Part shown: positions 26,072 through 42,032 of the stretch, in pieces
Numbering within the stretch: position 1 is the stretch's first letter
Layout: each line of letters begins with the position of its first letter
DNA from: Diprion similis
Taxonomy: Eukaryota > Arthropoda > Insecta > Hymenoptera > Diprionidae
Length of the DNA: 64,000 bases
Direction of reading: 5' to 3'
Assembly: GCF_021155765.1 (NCBI RefSeq)
Contig: NC_060113.1
Span: 3,258,501-3,322,500 of the forward strand
Program-made: the position numbers and the translations under genes
The notes under the pieces: generated by a model
What the model saw: only the letters and a program-made list of their open reading frames with translations
Database searches by the model: none
Told to the model about the DNA's origin: nothing

Positions 26072-29000
26072 ACTTTGTTTTCAAAAAACGGTTATACATC
26101 ATAATTATACAATGCATTTGTTTTGCACAAATAATATTGTTTCGACATCAATGGTTCAGAGATTTTCGCTATCACGTAAAATTAAATTTTTTATCCGATA
26201 GTCTTTGTCGCAAAATTAAAAAACAAACATTACTCTAGGTATTTCAGAAATAACTTTTTTTTATAATATACGCAAATGATGTGATGATTTTACAATCAAC
26301 CGTAGCTTAAAATTCCACGGTATTTTCTATTTCCCTCAGCTAGTATCTTCTCAAACGAATGGCTCAGCAGACGACGCCGGTGGCCTTGAATCGGCCAGAA
26401 TCCAGCGCCGCGGGTGTACATGTACAGTGTGCAGACACTCAGATAGTCGCGCTTGGTATGTATGTACCAAGGTATGTACGACCTCGGCGGGACGGCGGCG
26501 GCTGGTCATCAGGGCATTTGAAGGTGCCGAGGGCAAATGTAGGTGCACCCCATGAGGGTGGATCGGCGGCGGCATCGGTGGTGGAGGTCGGCTGCCGAGC
26601 CTACTGTATGGATTATTTGATTGAGAGAGGCGTCGCGTAAGCAACAGAGAGAAAGAGGGAGAGTCGACTCTGGACGGGCAACGAGGGGACCACGAGATGC
26701 TGGAGAACGTAAACACGCGAGGGATGCTGCGACGTCCGACGCCGCCTCCGACGCCCCGCGTCCCGACGCGCTGTGCGGTTACGCAAGGCGCCTGCGCGCG
26801 AAATCCATGAATGGGACGCGACTCGTCGACGTGCTTCTGTTGTCGAGAACGTTGTGTCGTGAAACTAGAGGGGGGCGCAGGGTGCATACTGCGAGGCGTA
26901 TCGACCGATGGCGCCATGTTTGTTTCAAATGAAACTGGACAAGCCAACGCACGCCAAGCGCATTGTGTGCAGTTGAGAAATATTTTCCTGCACAATGCTG
27001 TTCATTCCACAGAACGCAATTTTTGGCCATTAAATTTTTAGAATTGCAATAATTATATACCGGTATTTATACAATAATTTTGAGGTAAATCATATCATAT
27101 GGATTGTGCAGTTTTTTTCCTTCTGCAATTTCTCCGCGCTCGTGGATATATCTGATATTACATCCATGAGGTACTTTCATATGTTCTTTACAGTGTAGCT
27201 GCAGAGCGATAAAGTTAGCCGCGGTGAAAAAAATAAATTACATAGGTAGGAAGGTACTTATACATTTCGATAGCCGCATGATGCAGACACCGCGACCGAC
27301 CGAAGTTATAAACAAGTTCTAGGAATGAGTTAAGTTTCTGTTCATCTGTATAAAATATATGTGTGTTTATACTGTTATACAGATTCATGTATTGGAAAGG
27401 TTGTGTAAAGTTTAAAGCGATTGCTAAAAATACGCAAAACACAGTTACGCGACAAGCACGCACTTCGATTGCGCAATGAATACCGTAATTACAAAGCGTT
27501 GTAGATGTAACGATAATTTTAACACAGGTAAAGCTATTCAACGTCGAAGAATCGAGACACAACTTTTCTTTACACCCTACTGTTGCCTTGTCGGTTGCAG
27601 AATTGTTATATAACCAATGACGAAATGTATAACAATTACGTCAGAGATATTCGGTTGAATGAATAACAACACGACAATGACAGGCAGGCGAGTAACAAAG
27701 CCATTCAAATATATAAGTCGATTTTTCCTCAGCGGTTTCTTTGCGGCTTGTGATAATGACCCAGTTAATGTCTGTGAAACTGTGGAGGAGCGCGTGAACT
27801 TGAAGAACAATCTAGTTGCAAGGGTGCAGGTTGGCGGATCGATCGAACGCCGCACAACGCGAGAGAATCGCTATTGCAATGTAAGAATCAAATTCACGTA
27901 TAATACCTATCCAAGTGGAGGATGGATAGAATCGAGCTGCCGGATAATGTGCAAATTTAAAGTCCTAATTCAAATGGTGTTGTAACCTGAATGCAAAATA
28001 GTTAGCCACTCTCAATAGCCAAACAACCAACTTCTATGGCCAACTTCAGTTCGCGATGAGACACGTAATATGAAGAAGTGTAAAAGCCTATCATTCACTA
28101 ATATGAATATGATTAATCATTGCAATATGAACTCCTGTGAGATTTTAATTGGGTTTAGACGGGCGAGTAACTTCTTAAACATACCACAAAGGGTTGAGAT
28201 ACAGAGCGATTTAGATATCTAGCTAGATAAATTAGACTTGGGAGAAGACGTTCGTGACACCGCATAATCCCTGAAGCGTCGGGGGTTGTCTGAATCCAAA
28301 ACAGAGGGTATACAGTATTTATTAGTCATTGTACCGTATACGTTGCTGCACCCTGCATCGCGCGTCGTTGGAACGTTTGCATCCCCGATCAATACCGGCT
28401 TTCCATGGGCAGCGATTTCTCTCGAGCCTCCGTAATGTGCGTGAGCGATTTAAAACGATGCGATAGTCTTAATATAAACGGTTTAAACTAAGAATAAGTA
28501 CTGCAGACTGCCAATTGCAGTAGACTCTTAAAGGCAAATAAAATATGATATGTTTACAAAATTTGAAGCTTTCGCGTGGGAGGATTGGGTTAGCGATGTG
28601 CTCTCAACGATGATCATGAAAATTACCCGAGCGTAAGCTTATGAATGGACGCCTGGGGCGCGAGAGGGAAACTTTCGGACGCGGGGGCGTCGTGACGCTT
28701 TAACGATCGTGTGTCGCGGATGCGAGGGGGGATGGACGCCGGCTCCGAAGGGTGGGAGGCCGCCAGACCGCGTCGATGAACGGAGCTCTGTAGCGTCGCG
28801 TGGGCGACGTTCAAGGTCACCCCCAGAGCCGAACAACGTAGTACGACGCCTCCGTCGCGACGCCCCCGCGTACATAAACGATATACGCGAGTACCTATGT
28901 GCCTGAATGTATTGGATGGATGTACACCGGGGGTGGAGGGGTGAGTCTGTGTGGAGAACGACGCAGAGGTGACCTTAAGGTTTCAACAACCCGACGTCGC

Positions 29001-30425
29001 AACCCCGCAAAAGTTCAGAGCCTAGACCTCTGGAGCAGTTCTTTCGACCTTGTCTCGGAGAACGCTGCTTTTTGTTATCCGTACTATTTCCATAAGAGAT
29101 AATTTCAGATCGCAAGGTATCGAGCGTCCGGCGCTTTATTGAAACAATGCAAAACATGAGTGGCGCGGTATAATTTATAGAAATAACTGCGTTAATGATT
29201 GTGAGCGGTGAATGTTACTCGTGTTTTTCGATACACTCTTTCCATTGTATGTTAAATGTTACAGTAATAATGTATAACCAAGTACGCAATAGGAACATAT
29301 AATTACAAAGGCACCCCAACTTGCTGATAATTAAATCGAATCGTCCCTGTCTTTCTTAACCCTTCAATTATGCAGATGTGCTAATTTGAATCTAGATATT
29401 TGTATCTTGTGTGTAGATAATCTGTGATTACTGTTATTAAGGTCAAGCTTTTGAGTATTTTATCAAATTTCGTTTTTACCAGTCGATTGGAGACATTCTG
29501 AACCTTAAGAAACCTTAATAAAGAACTAAAATTGCTCAATTTCAACTTGACATATATGTATACACCGCTGAAGACGGCTGATGCAAATTAGCACCTATAG
29601 CTTACAATTAGTGTGAACTAAACGTGCTGTATTAAATGTGTATAAATCGAAGGGTTAATGCTAGTTACTTCCAATGTAAAAAGAACTCGATAAATTGTCT
29701 CAATACGATCTAATTTACAAACATCTCGTTCGTTGAAGATAAAAAACTTAATTGAGTTGACATTCATTTATGATACAGTGAAATTTCTTGATAACAAAGA
29801 AATTGTTTATTTTCTTATGCTATACATTTTTTCCGATATACTGTTTGTATAGTATTTACTTGTCCAATAAATATCGAGTACGTGCAGTATCAAAAATTAT
29901 TAGTCTCAAGATGTGAAAAAGCTTTGTTTTTTCCATTCTTTACGGTTTAAAAATCCCACGGAATAAGTATACATATATATGTATACGTATATACGTATTT
30001 ATATACCTTTTTTCGAATAATGAAGTATTCTGTGAAAATTTCATCAAATCGCAGATCCTCGCCTGCAACTTGAAATTTTTTTTCCCCGGGTCTTAATCTT
30101 CTTGAGAAGAATATATATATATATATAGCTTCTACAAAAGTGTATTTTGTAAACTATAGTGCGTGGGATGCTGACCTTGAATAAGGGTCTCTGGTTTACC
30201 GATCCATTTATTTCACAATAGAATCGTTGAATTTTGAGAACCGGGACGCATCTGTCCATAAAATCGATAACCGGCATTGATTCCATTCACTGCAACGGGA
30301 TGAAAAAAGAAAGATGCATTCAAAGGACTCACTGCATTTACGAAGATCCTTCCTTCTACATATATACAGCTCTACATGACCTGCTACATCCGGAATTTTT
30401 GCTCCTATTAGACGGTGTGAAAGTT

Positions 30426-30462
<37 letters not shown>

Positions 30463-31831
30463 CGATACGTATCACAGCGTCATCGGTCCTTGTTAGATTT
30501 TGAAAAAGGCTCACGTTGCGCGTATAACCCGAAACCCGATCCCTTCCACAAAGTAAACGAATTATCAATCTAACCTTTGTCACCATTTAATTGGGTATTA
30601 GTTGATGTCCTCTTTTTTGGTCCAGATTATAAGTGTGTGTTATTATATTTGCTCTATGTATCATAATTCTAATAAACAAGTTTCAACATACAGGCTGGAT
30701 GGATATGTGTATTTGGTATATTTCTTTATTCATCTTAACTGCGTTATTATATGCTCTGAAATTACCTCAATAAAACGAAAATAATGTTAACATTCTACTT
30801 TCACGAAGAGAAGCCAGTGGTAAGTATAACAAATACTTTTTCATTCAATCTTCAATTTGCGATGCCGATTTCGCGTTTCCAAGGTATGCATGTTACAAGC
30901 GAATCGGTACATGAATAATGTCGTAGACACAATGCCTTAAATCTGGCGTAAACCTGAAGGCATGAAAACCCCGAACAGCTTGTCAAATCTTGAGGGAAAT
31001 TCCTTGACGAGGAAAATCGAGCAATAATACAACCAACTCGATGGTCCTGCAATGCAGCGTTGAGTATATTCGCAGGATTTGGGTTTCCTGGAAACTCCAC
31101 GAAACTGTGTATATATATACATATAAAAGAGCGTAAACCGAGAGGTCTGCAGAGGGTTTAGAGTTTGTAAGTGACTCGCTTGTGTACCTGCTTTTGCGGA
31201 AAAGCACGCGGTGCAGAATGCAGCTCGGCTTGTCTTTGTTGTAAGCTCACAGGTGCAAAGCAACGAGCTTCATGCACCCAACACTGTGTACTTTATGCCT
31301 TCTATGTACAAATCTGCGCAGGTGGCGAGGCGACCTACGCGGCAAAGATGCCAATGAGGGAGAATGAGCCCTTTGTGAAGGGGCTGAGCGGTTGGGACCG
31401 ACCGATAAGATAGAAACGAAGCTATTGCTGCCTCTGCAGCTCCGGAGAACTTTGCTTATACTTATGTCTATACTTATTGTCGAGATAAATGTCTCGTCGC
31501 TGCGTCGGTCAGCCATTGGAAATGTGAAATACTGTGCACGATGAATAGTGCAAGTAGGTTGGTGTTCGGTACATGGGTTGACAGTCCGTAACTGATGGTT
31601 TTAAAAAAGATAAAAAAAAAAAGAGACAAATAAAAAGTAAGCACGTGTGATGTAAAATTTGCGAAGTGCATTTGCAGAGACTGCAGTAGATTAATTCGCA
31701 TTAATTGCGTATAGGTACAAGGTAGTCTCTTCAAAGTAGAGGGAAATTTGAAGAAAGACTGTAGAAACGACAAACCTAAACCGCGTCGGGAGAAATTTCT
31801 ACCTGTGGTTAGTATATATATATACAGTCTC
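26072..31831. other. Gene-poor stretch with GC-rich islands
   Basis: GC/CpG-rich islands at about 26350-26940 and 28620-29000 stand out from AT-rich flanks and could be promoters or enhancers. Long ORFs in them (for example 26351-26995 minus, 214 codons, Pro/Arg/Ser-rich) overlap ORFs on the other strand and show no domain. An ORF at 27659-27985 plus (108 codons) is also unrecognised. No splice-linked gene could be built. Confidence 0.45.
30429..30460. repeat. (GT)n microsatellite
   Basis: Sixteen uninterrupted GT units. Confidence 0.95.
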
Positions 31832-32199
31832 TAAGGGGTGCCCTGGTCGATTTCCACGTTGACGTGTATCTCTCTAATATCGAAGTTCACGTATCTCAAA
31901 CGCGAAAAAGGACTTGACAGCCCCATTCTATACGCAATTTTGAACAAAACTACCATAACGAATTTTTATTAAACGAAGAAATAAAGAACCGGCATGGATT
32001 CTACGAAATCGCAATAGTAAATTCGTGGAATTCATGCCACTTCTTCATTTCTGCGTCAAATGAAAATACATCTGAGTGTTTGTGTTCGGGATCGTGTATA
32101 AAATGGGGCTGTCGAGCCTTTTTTCGAGTTTGAGATACGTGGACTTCGATATTTAAAGACGTATACGTCAACGTCGAAATCGACTAAAGCACCCCCTTA
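31832..32199. mobile_element. 368-bp near-perfect palindrome (MITE-like hairpin), TAAGGGGTGC ends
   Basis: The left half from 31832 (TAAGGGGTGCCCTGGTCGAT...) is matched by the reverse complement of the right half (TAAGGGGGTGCTTTAGTCGAT...). Shared blocks run almost to the centre near 32015: ACGTTGACGT, ATATCGAAGT, CACGTATCTCAAAC, GACAGCCCCATT, AAGAA and GCATG. The ends TA..TA fit a TA target duplication, as in mariner-type elements. Arms are about 180 bp with little or no spacer, so a transcript would fold into one long hairpin. No ORF. Confidence 0.75.
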
Positions 32200-32708
32200 A
32201 ATATAGTCTGATTTTTACCGTAATCGAGAAATATAGTTCTGGATACAAAGTGAAAACTATTTTTTCCTGCAGTAATTAGTAACGATAATTATTTCACTAA
32301 AATTATCTATAACAACTATAAAAACAAATGAAAAGTTTTCACAATGGAGTCCCCAAATCTGCGACGGCAAATTGCTCGAAAATGTATAAATGAGAAATCG
32401 GGCAATTTGAGTAAAGCATCGCGCTTTCTACTGCGGAAGAGGCACGTTTACACACGTATAGAAGGATGAATTTGGGCTCTATTCTATGCGCAGTAAACGC
32501 TTCACGGCATAACGAAACGGCCGCGTGATGGTCATTTCGGTGTGTCTCTCTTCCTTTAAAACCTCGAGGTTCTTCCACGCGTTAGACCCTTGCAGCGTGG
32601 TGATTTACAACCCTAGGCCTGGGCAGGCCGGCTTGGGCCTCTTGGGCCTGGTATGTGCTCGATGGGCTCTGCCTAGGCGCCTAAACGGACTCACCACCCT
32701 CCCCTTTC

Positions 32709-32755
32709 CTTCTTCTTCATCTTCTTCATCTTCTTCATCTTCTTCTTCTTCTTCT
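32709..32755. repeat. (TTC/TCA)n microsatellite
   Basis: Interrupted TTC/TCATCT repeat next to a short GC-rich patch (32600-32700) rich in GGGCCT/CCTAGG. Confidence 0.9.
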
Positions 32756-33778
32756 CGGCCTCATCCGTGTACCTTTTCTCGTCCGCCTCTCAAACGAAGA
32801 GGAGGATAAACATGTAGAACACGAATAGTATGTTCGACATCAAATAAATGGTATCAGTTTATGGCTATTTTTATTTTACACATTATTTTGTTAGTCTTTT
32901 TAAAATGCCGACTTGTATCATGATACTTCTCATGTTGTGCATGAATAAATGTATAAATAAGTACATAATTATAAGCGAATCACTTTAATAAGAATTGAAG
33001 AGAAAATTTTAGAAGATTATTTTACAACAGAACAACTATCTTTTCAATAATATAATAGGAAAATAGTTCCTTTTAATAAATAATTGTTGTAAGAATGTTT
33101 AGTCAAAATTTATTCTGGTATATCTTTCTGGGAAGAAAATATGTGTACATAACCATTTGCAAAATTGAAATGTCCCTCGGTCGATTTATTAACCGTTTAT
33201 TACTTTGTAGCCATTTTAAAACTTACCTTCCTCTGTAAATATTTAAAATTTATTATACGCCCTTCTGGGATAGGTACCATAAGCTCGGAAATTTTTCAAT
33301 TGTTATTTAAAGTAGTAATACAAATACCTGGTCGACTGTTACACACACATATATATATATACAGTTATCTCGACATCTGAATTATTGTTTACGAGGTTTG
33401 AAAAGGTGGCAATAAAACATATCAATGGATGTACTGTCTGATATACGACGAGCTTTCGACGTACTTTCGTCATATCCCGTTTATTATTATTTGTCCTATC
33501 GCACGCCCCGCAAAATTTCCCCACGAAATTCGGCAAAAGTTTTAAGCTAATTTCAAGGATCAGGTTGTGAATTATTTTATTTTCACAAACATTCTAAATT
33601 TTATAGGAATCTTTGCATTCTGCATGCGGAGTAATCTAACCGTCTCTATAATGGACCTTTACATGTGACATATACATACAGCTGTCTAATTTAAGGTATA
33701 TATGTACACACAAATGTCACCACCCGCGCCCTTGCTCGGATCTTCATTCTTCTTCTCTCTCTTTCTAGCTCTCTATAT
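32756..33778. other. Non-coding stretch, nothing recognised
   Basis: AT-rich DNA with short ORFs only; a small TA-rich run near 33350. Confidence 0.5.
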
Positions 33779-34513
33779 ACAGGGTGGTCTAAGACTATAA
33801 CCTCATGTTCTTCTGAAAATCTGCGATTAAAATGTTTTTTTAATTTTTATAGGAAATCTATCGTTTGCAAATTATTACCGTTTCAAACTGGCCAATCTGA
33901 CAGCATATGATTGCTCAGGGCATAATAACCAATTTTTCATTCAGACACGCCATGTTTTGAGAGCATTTTAACAGCGAGAAAATTCGAATTAAAATTGCAA
34001 TCCCTATGTTAACGGCCATATTCTCAGAGCATTTTCGCACACGTATGAACATACATACAGCACACAAGCCCGCAGAATGTTTAGAATCAATATGGCTTTC
34101 AAATATCTCCTCTGGTGCTCAGGACAGCTGTCGAGAGCATGAAGCTCAAATGAAGAGGAGAATTAGAAAAGACTGTTAGTGCCATTCTTAAAATTATTAT
34201 TATTAGTATTTTCTTCAGAAAACACTGAGCTTCATTTATACATACTGTAAAAAAAAAAAGGATCCTTATAGCCTCTTTTAATAAATAGTCTTTTAGGCAA
34301 ATCAAAAAGACGCTGTTAAAGTTTCTTCTTTGCACAACTTCAAGACATGAAGAATTAAAAGACGTCTTTCCGAATTATAGGGTATCTTTTCAACGGTGAA
34401 TGTCTTGTCTTGCAAATTTTCTTTCAGAACTAATAAAGAACGTTTCAGTCGCAGATTTTCACGAGAAATATATTGATAACCTATAGGACGATCATAGTCC
34501 TGGGTCACCCTGT
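33779..34513. mobile_element. Inverted-repeat element, ACAGGGTG family, copy 2
   Basis: The left end ACAGGGTGGTCTAAGACTAT at 33779 and the inverted right end ACAGGGTGACCCAGGACTAT (34494-34513) are terminal inverted repeats. Both continue into TGAAAATCTGCGAYTRAAA, which is shared with copy 1 at 25706. ATAT flanks both ends (33775-33778 and 34514-34517), a possible 4-bp target duplication. About 600 bp of internal DNA shows no transposase. Confidence 0.7.
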
Positions 34514-37478
34514 ATATCCGACGATGAGCGTCTGTCAGACTCTCTACCACTTCGTTCCAGCAGTAAAAATTCGCTACGACGCAGATTCCAAGCAATTTCC
34601 ATCCGCGAATTTGGCACGGGATTTCACCGCTCGACATAGAGAAGAGCAATGCACGATAAATTACAATATTTCGGGGAATGTAACGGCAGTGCGGGAATCA
34701 CTTAGCAATTCAGTCAGTGAATTAATAAAATTGTTCGATTAAGAAATGGGCTGCAAATACAAGACAAGATGAAACAAGATTTATGGTGACCGGTAGGGAA
34801 ATGCATACAACGATTGTCGTTGTGGCAGCGTATTACCAGCCCACAGGATGCACTCGGTGAAAAGTATATAATGTGAGTAAATGGAATTCGACTAACTGTG
34901 CAGTAGCCGTACCAGGTATAATTCGTACGTGCGAAACAGACGGTTGGTTGCATTAACCGATTTTCCAGGAAGGTCTCGGTTTAGGGCCTCAACCAAAGCT
35001 TCAAAGGACGCACCTATCCCGACCCGTCCCGGCTCATCCCATCCCATCCCATTTCGTCCTGTTCCGCTTCGTCTTTTCTTCTAAATCGGGTTTCTTACAA
35101 AGAATATTTCCTCGAGCACTAACCGAAGAGTGCCCTTGCCCCCTGTAATAGCTTTCCGCAAGAAAACGCGATTTCTTTCTGTAATTGCGTGAAATTTTAG
35201 CACAAGATAAATTTAATATTTTATTCCTTTTTTTTTTTTTTTTTTTTTATCAATCTATAATCTTATGTTGCTGGTGGAAAACAGATTTGAAAAAAATCAC
35301 GACTGGATATCGTGTAGTTAATTAATACATGTATAATCCTTTTAAGTATGAATTTTGGGGTTGTAGAGTTAAAAATAATAAAATTTGTATCAACACCATA
35401 AAAAAAAGATCGAAACTACGATTTCCTAGTTTTACATCGCATCGATTGCAGGAACTAACTGCCCATCAGGCGTTTGACGCTCGAAATTCGGGACCCTTGA
35501 GACCGGAAACCTGCAAGTACTTACCGGGCGTGAGGTAAAGTGGATTTCGAATGCGTTCGAGTAGTACCGTAGAAAGTTTAACATAAAATTCACAGTTCCA
35601 AACGCCCGAAATTTGTCTGTTTATTCCTATACTTGGCTAGTGTTAAACTTATAGGCGATAAAAAATTGAAATAAAATTTATCACACCCAAGTTTCATTCG
35701 AAATGAAAACGAACATTGGAAATAGGAATAAAAGAAGTCACGAATGTAGTAAATTGTCTGGCTGGCTACGAAAGTTATTCATTTTTTAGTTCCCGATCTT
35801 TTTTTAATTCGAATGAAAAATAAATAAGGGAAGATATTATAATCAATCCGAAAATGAAAAATTGAGTTTTCATTAGAGAATCACCTCCAACTATTTTGGG
35901 ATGGATACAAGGTGTTGTAACAGGCAATAAGCTATAGAGGTAATTAAATTCAACTTAACACTATATAGTCCGAAATGTATAACGCTTATCCGCTAGGTGC
36001 GAATAAGAAGCAAAGGGTGAGAGAATTGCTGGTCACTCGGCAAGTAGCATTTGGTCAAACAACACGAAAATCGATAAATCTATCATTTAGCACTTGCCGA
36101 AGCCTTCTAGATTCGTTGCTTTTTCCATAAATTATATACTTAATATCAAGAAAACAGTTTACCTACATAGTTGTAATAATAATAAAATTGTTGAGCAAAA
36201 AATTTACGAAGCCTGATGTGATTTAAAATAATTAACATTTAACGGAGACTAGAAGGGTAAATTAAAAGTTTTAACTATCAAATCCATACTTATTCATGGT
36301 TTTAACCAAAAATCTTTACACCCTGATTTTTTTTATACATATTTAGAACTTCATTGAAAAAAATTTTGTTTGACTAAACAAGGAAGGATAATTGTGATTG
36401 CGATTAAAGAAAAATCTTAACAAATGATTGAATAGGAAAAAAATACTGAAAATCTTAATTGCAAATTATCTGACGGATTTCATTTATTGACTTTTCCATA
36501 TTTAATGTAAAATATTAGTTTTTAAGAATAGAATCTGTTAGTGTATGTGTGATCAGTTTTTTGCTCTACGATGTCAATCAACGAGGCTTTTCGCAACTAG
36601 AAACTGATTAGATTTTGAATTTTATTCGTCATTGTAGCTTGCCAGTTATTTGATTAAAAAAATTAGAACATTTCATTTGTCAATGTTTGAATGGAAATTC
36701 TTAGACTGGCCCGATTAAAATCAGTCACATTACCCGCTTGTTTTTATTTTTCATGATTATGCAGTTACAGAAAGATAAAAACGCAAATGAGATCTACAGT
36801 TCGCGTAATTAGAGGTATAAGGTAAGATGACGTATGGAAATGGATAAAATGCAAAATAAAATTTGGTAAGACCGGTGATAATTGATTTGCTACGGAAGAC
36901 AAATGGGCGGAACACAGAAGGAAAATGAATATGATTTTAAGATGAATGAAATGAAAACGACGAACTTTGACACGTTTTATTGAAAAATAACCATGTTGAT
37001 TATAATAATGGTTTTAAAAGGAGTAGAAAATTAATAACTTAAGATGAATTTCAAACGGGAAAATTATATATTGAAAATGCGAAAATCTATAGGGCATAGG
37101 TATTTGTTTAGGCGCCAATTTCGGGCTGTTTTCACAATGCAGCGTTGCAGAAAAAAACTTAAGAGGAAATATAAACTGAACAGTTCCGCTGCTCAGTCAC
37201 TTTGGTCAAAAATTTGTTTGTATAGGATATTTTTTTGTTTTGCATTGTAAGAAGGGTCAGTAAGAATTTCTACGACTGATTTTCAGAGAAAAATGAACAA
37301 GGAATATTGTTCTCTGGATTTCATTTTTAGCTGGTTGGAAATATGAATATTCAAGTACGAACTTTGATGTAATTATTGTCATAGTGGCAGTGCCTTGCAA
37401 ACGCTCATTTGCCTTATACAAGTTTTCACATTCGTCCCAAAAATCTGAGAGAGCTTGTCTAGACATAGTATCAAACTT
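34514..37478. other. Non-coding stretch downstream of Mcm4
   Basis: AT-rich; a poly(T) run at 35228-35248; short CATCC tandem units near 35032-35051. A minus-strand AATAAA (tttatt on plus near 36974) about 500 nt past the Mcm4 stop is one candidate for its poly(A) signal. No gene seen. Confidence 0.5.
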
Positions 37479-41246
<3,768 letters not shown>

Positions 41247-41383
41247 GTTGCTTATGGTAGAGTTACACCGGGATGAATGAAGTAAAAAACCAAGTATTAC
41301 ATCTATTAAATAGAGAATTATCTCACACTTTCAACGCCGGTAGTAGAATACGAAGCGAGTGACGGCCATACTAGATACTTTTA

Positions 41384-41396
41384 TTTGCGCGGGAAA
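41384..41396. promoter_or_regulatory. E2F-type site TTTGCGCGGGAAA in Mcm4 promoter
   Basis: Close to the E2F consensus TTTSSCGC/GCGSSAAA, 138 bp upstream of the Mcm4 ATG. MCM genes are classic E2F targets. Confidence 0.65.
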
Positions 41397-41416
41397 AACC
41401 GGGTATCGAGTGTTGA

Positions 41417-41423
41417 TATCGAT
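41417..41423. promoter_or_regulatory. DRE-like core TATCGAT in Mcm4 promoter
   Basis: Seven of eight bases of the DREF element TATCGATA, about 20 bp beyond the E2F-type site. In Drosophila, DRE and E2F sites are paired in replication-gene promoters. Confidence 0.4.
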
Positions 41424-41967
41424 GTTGACTAACTGAAGATGTATATCTATAATCGATTGTATCGAATGCGACGCGGAATATTCTATGATTTCGATTTTCA
41501 CCTTGCACGAACGTACGAAACTTAATAGAAAGCAATTGATTACGAAAAGATAATTTATTTTGAAAAATTATTAGATATATAAAAATGATGAATAATTATA
41601 ACCTCAAGATGGAAGATGAAAAGGATAGAAAAACAAGTGTTTTCTTACAAAAAAAACTTATCTAAACGTAAGTATAATTTACTTACACTTACAGAAGTAA
41701 AATGAACTTTATATGCAGCACAACAAGATCGAGGCAGGTTTTAGTTACTAATTTCTAATTTTTTATATTTTTTTCTTTTTACACAAGTATTATAGTTTAG
41801 TAATTAATAAAAGATACGAGTAATTATGAGATCAAAATGTAATATATAGAATATTATATAATTTCGACGCATTATTCATGCTGACAGACAAAAATAAATT
41901 GCGATAGTATTATACAGCCTATAAATTTTAATAAATTCAATTGGAGGCAGTACATATTTTGACATTA

Positions 41968-41992
41968 TACATATATATATATATATATATAA

Positions 41993-42031
<39 letters not shown>
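41968..42031. repeat. (TA)n microsatellite
   Basis: About 60 bp of TA dinucleotides with two interruptions. Confidence 0.95.

Positions 42032-42032
<1 letters not shown>

Noticed and set aside
26351-26995. 214-codon minus-strand ORF
   Set aside because: It lies in a CpG-rich island where long ORFs also occur on the other strand. It is Pro/Arg/Ser-rich and has no domain or splice-linked partner, so it is probably a composition artefact.
27659-27985. 108-codon plus-strand ORF in the gene desert
   Set aside because: Overlaps a minus ORF of similar length, shows no family motif and no supporting exons.
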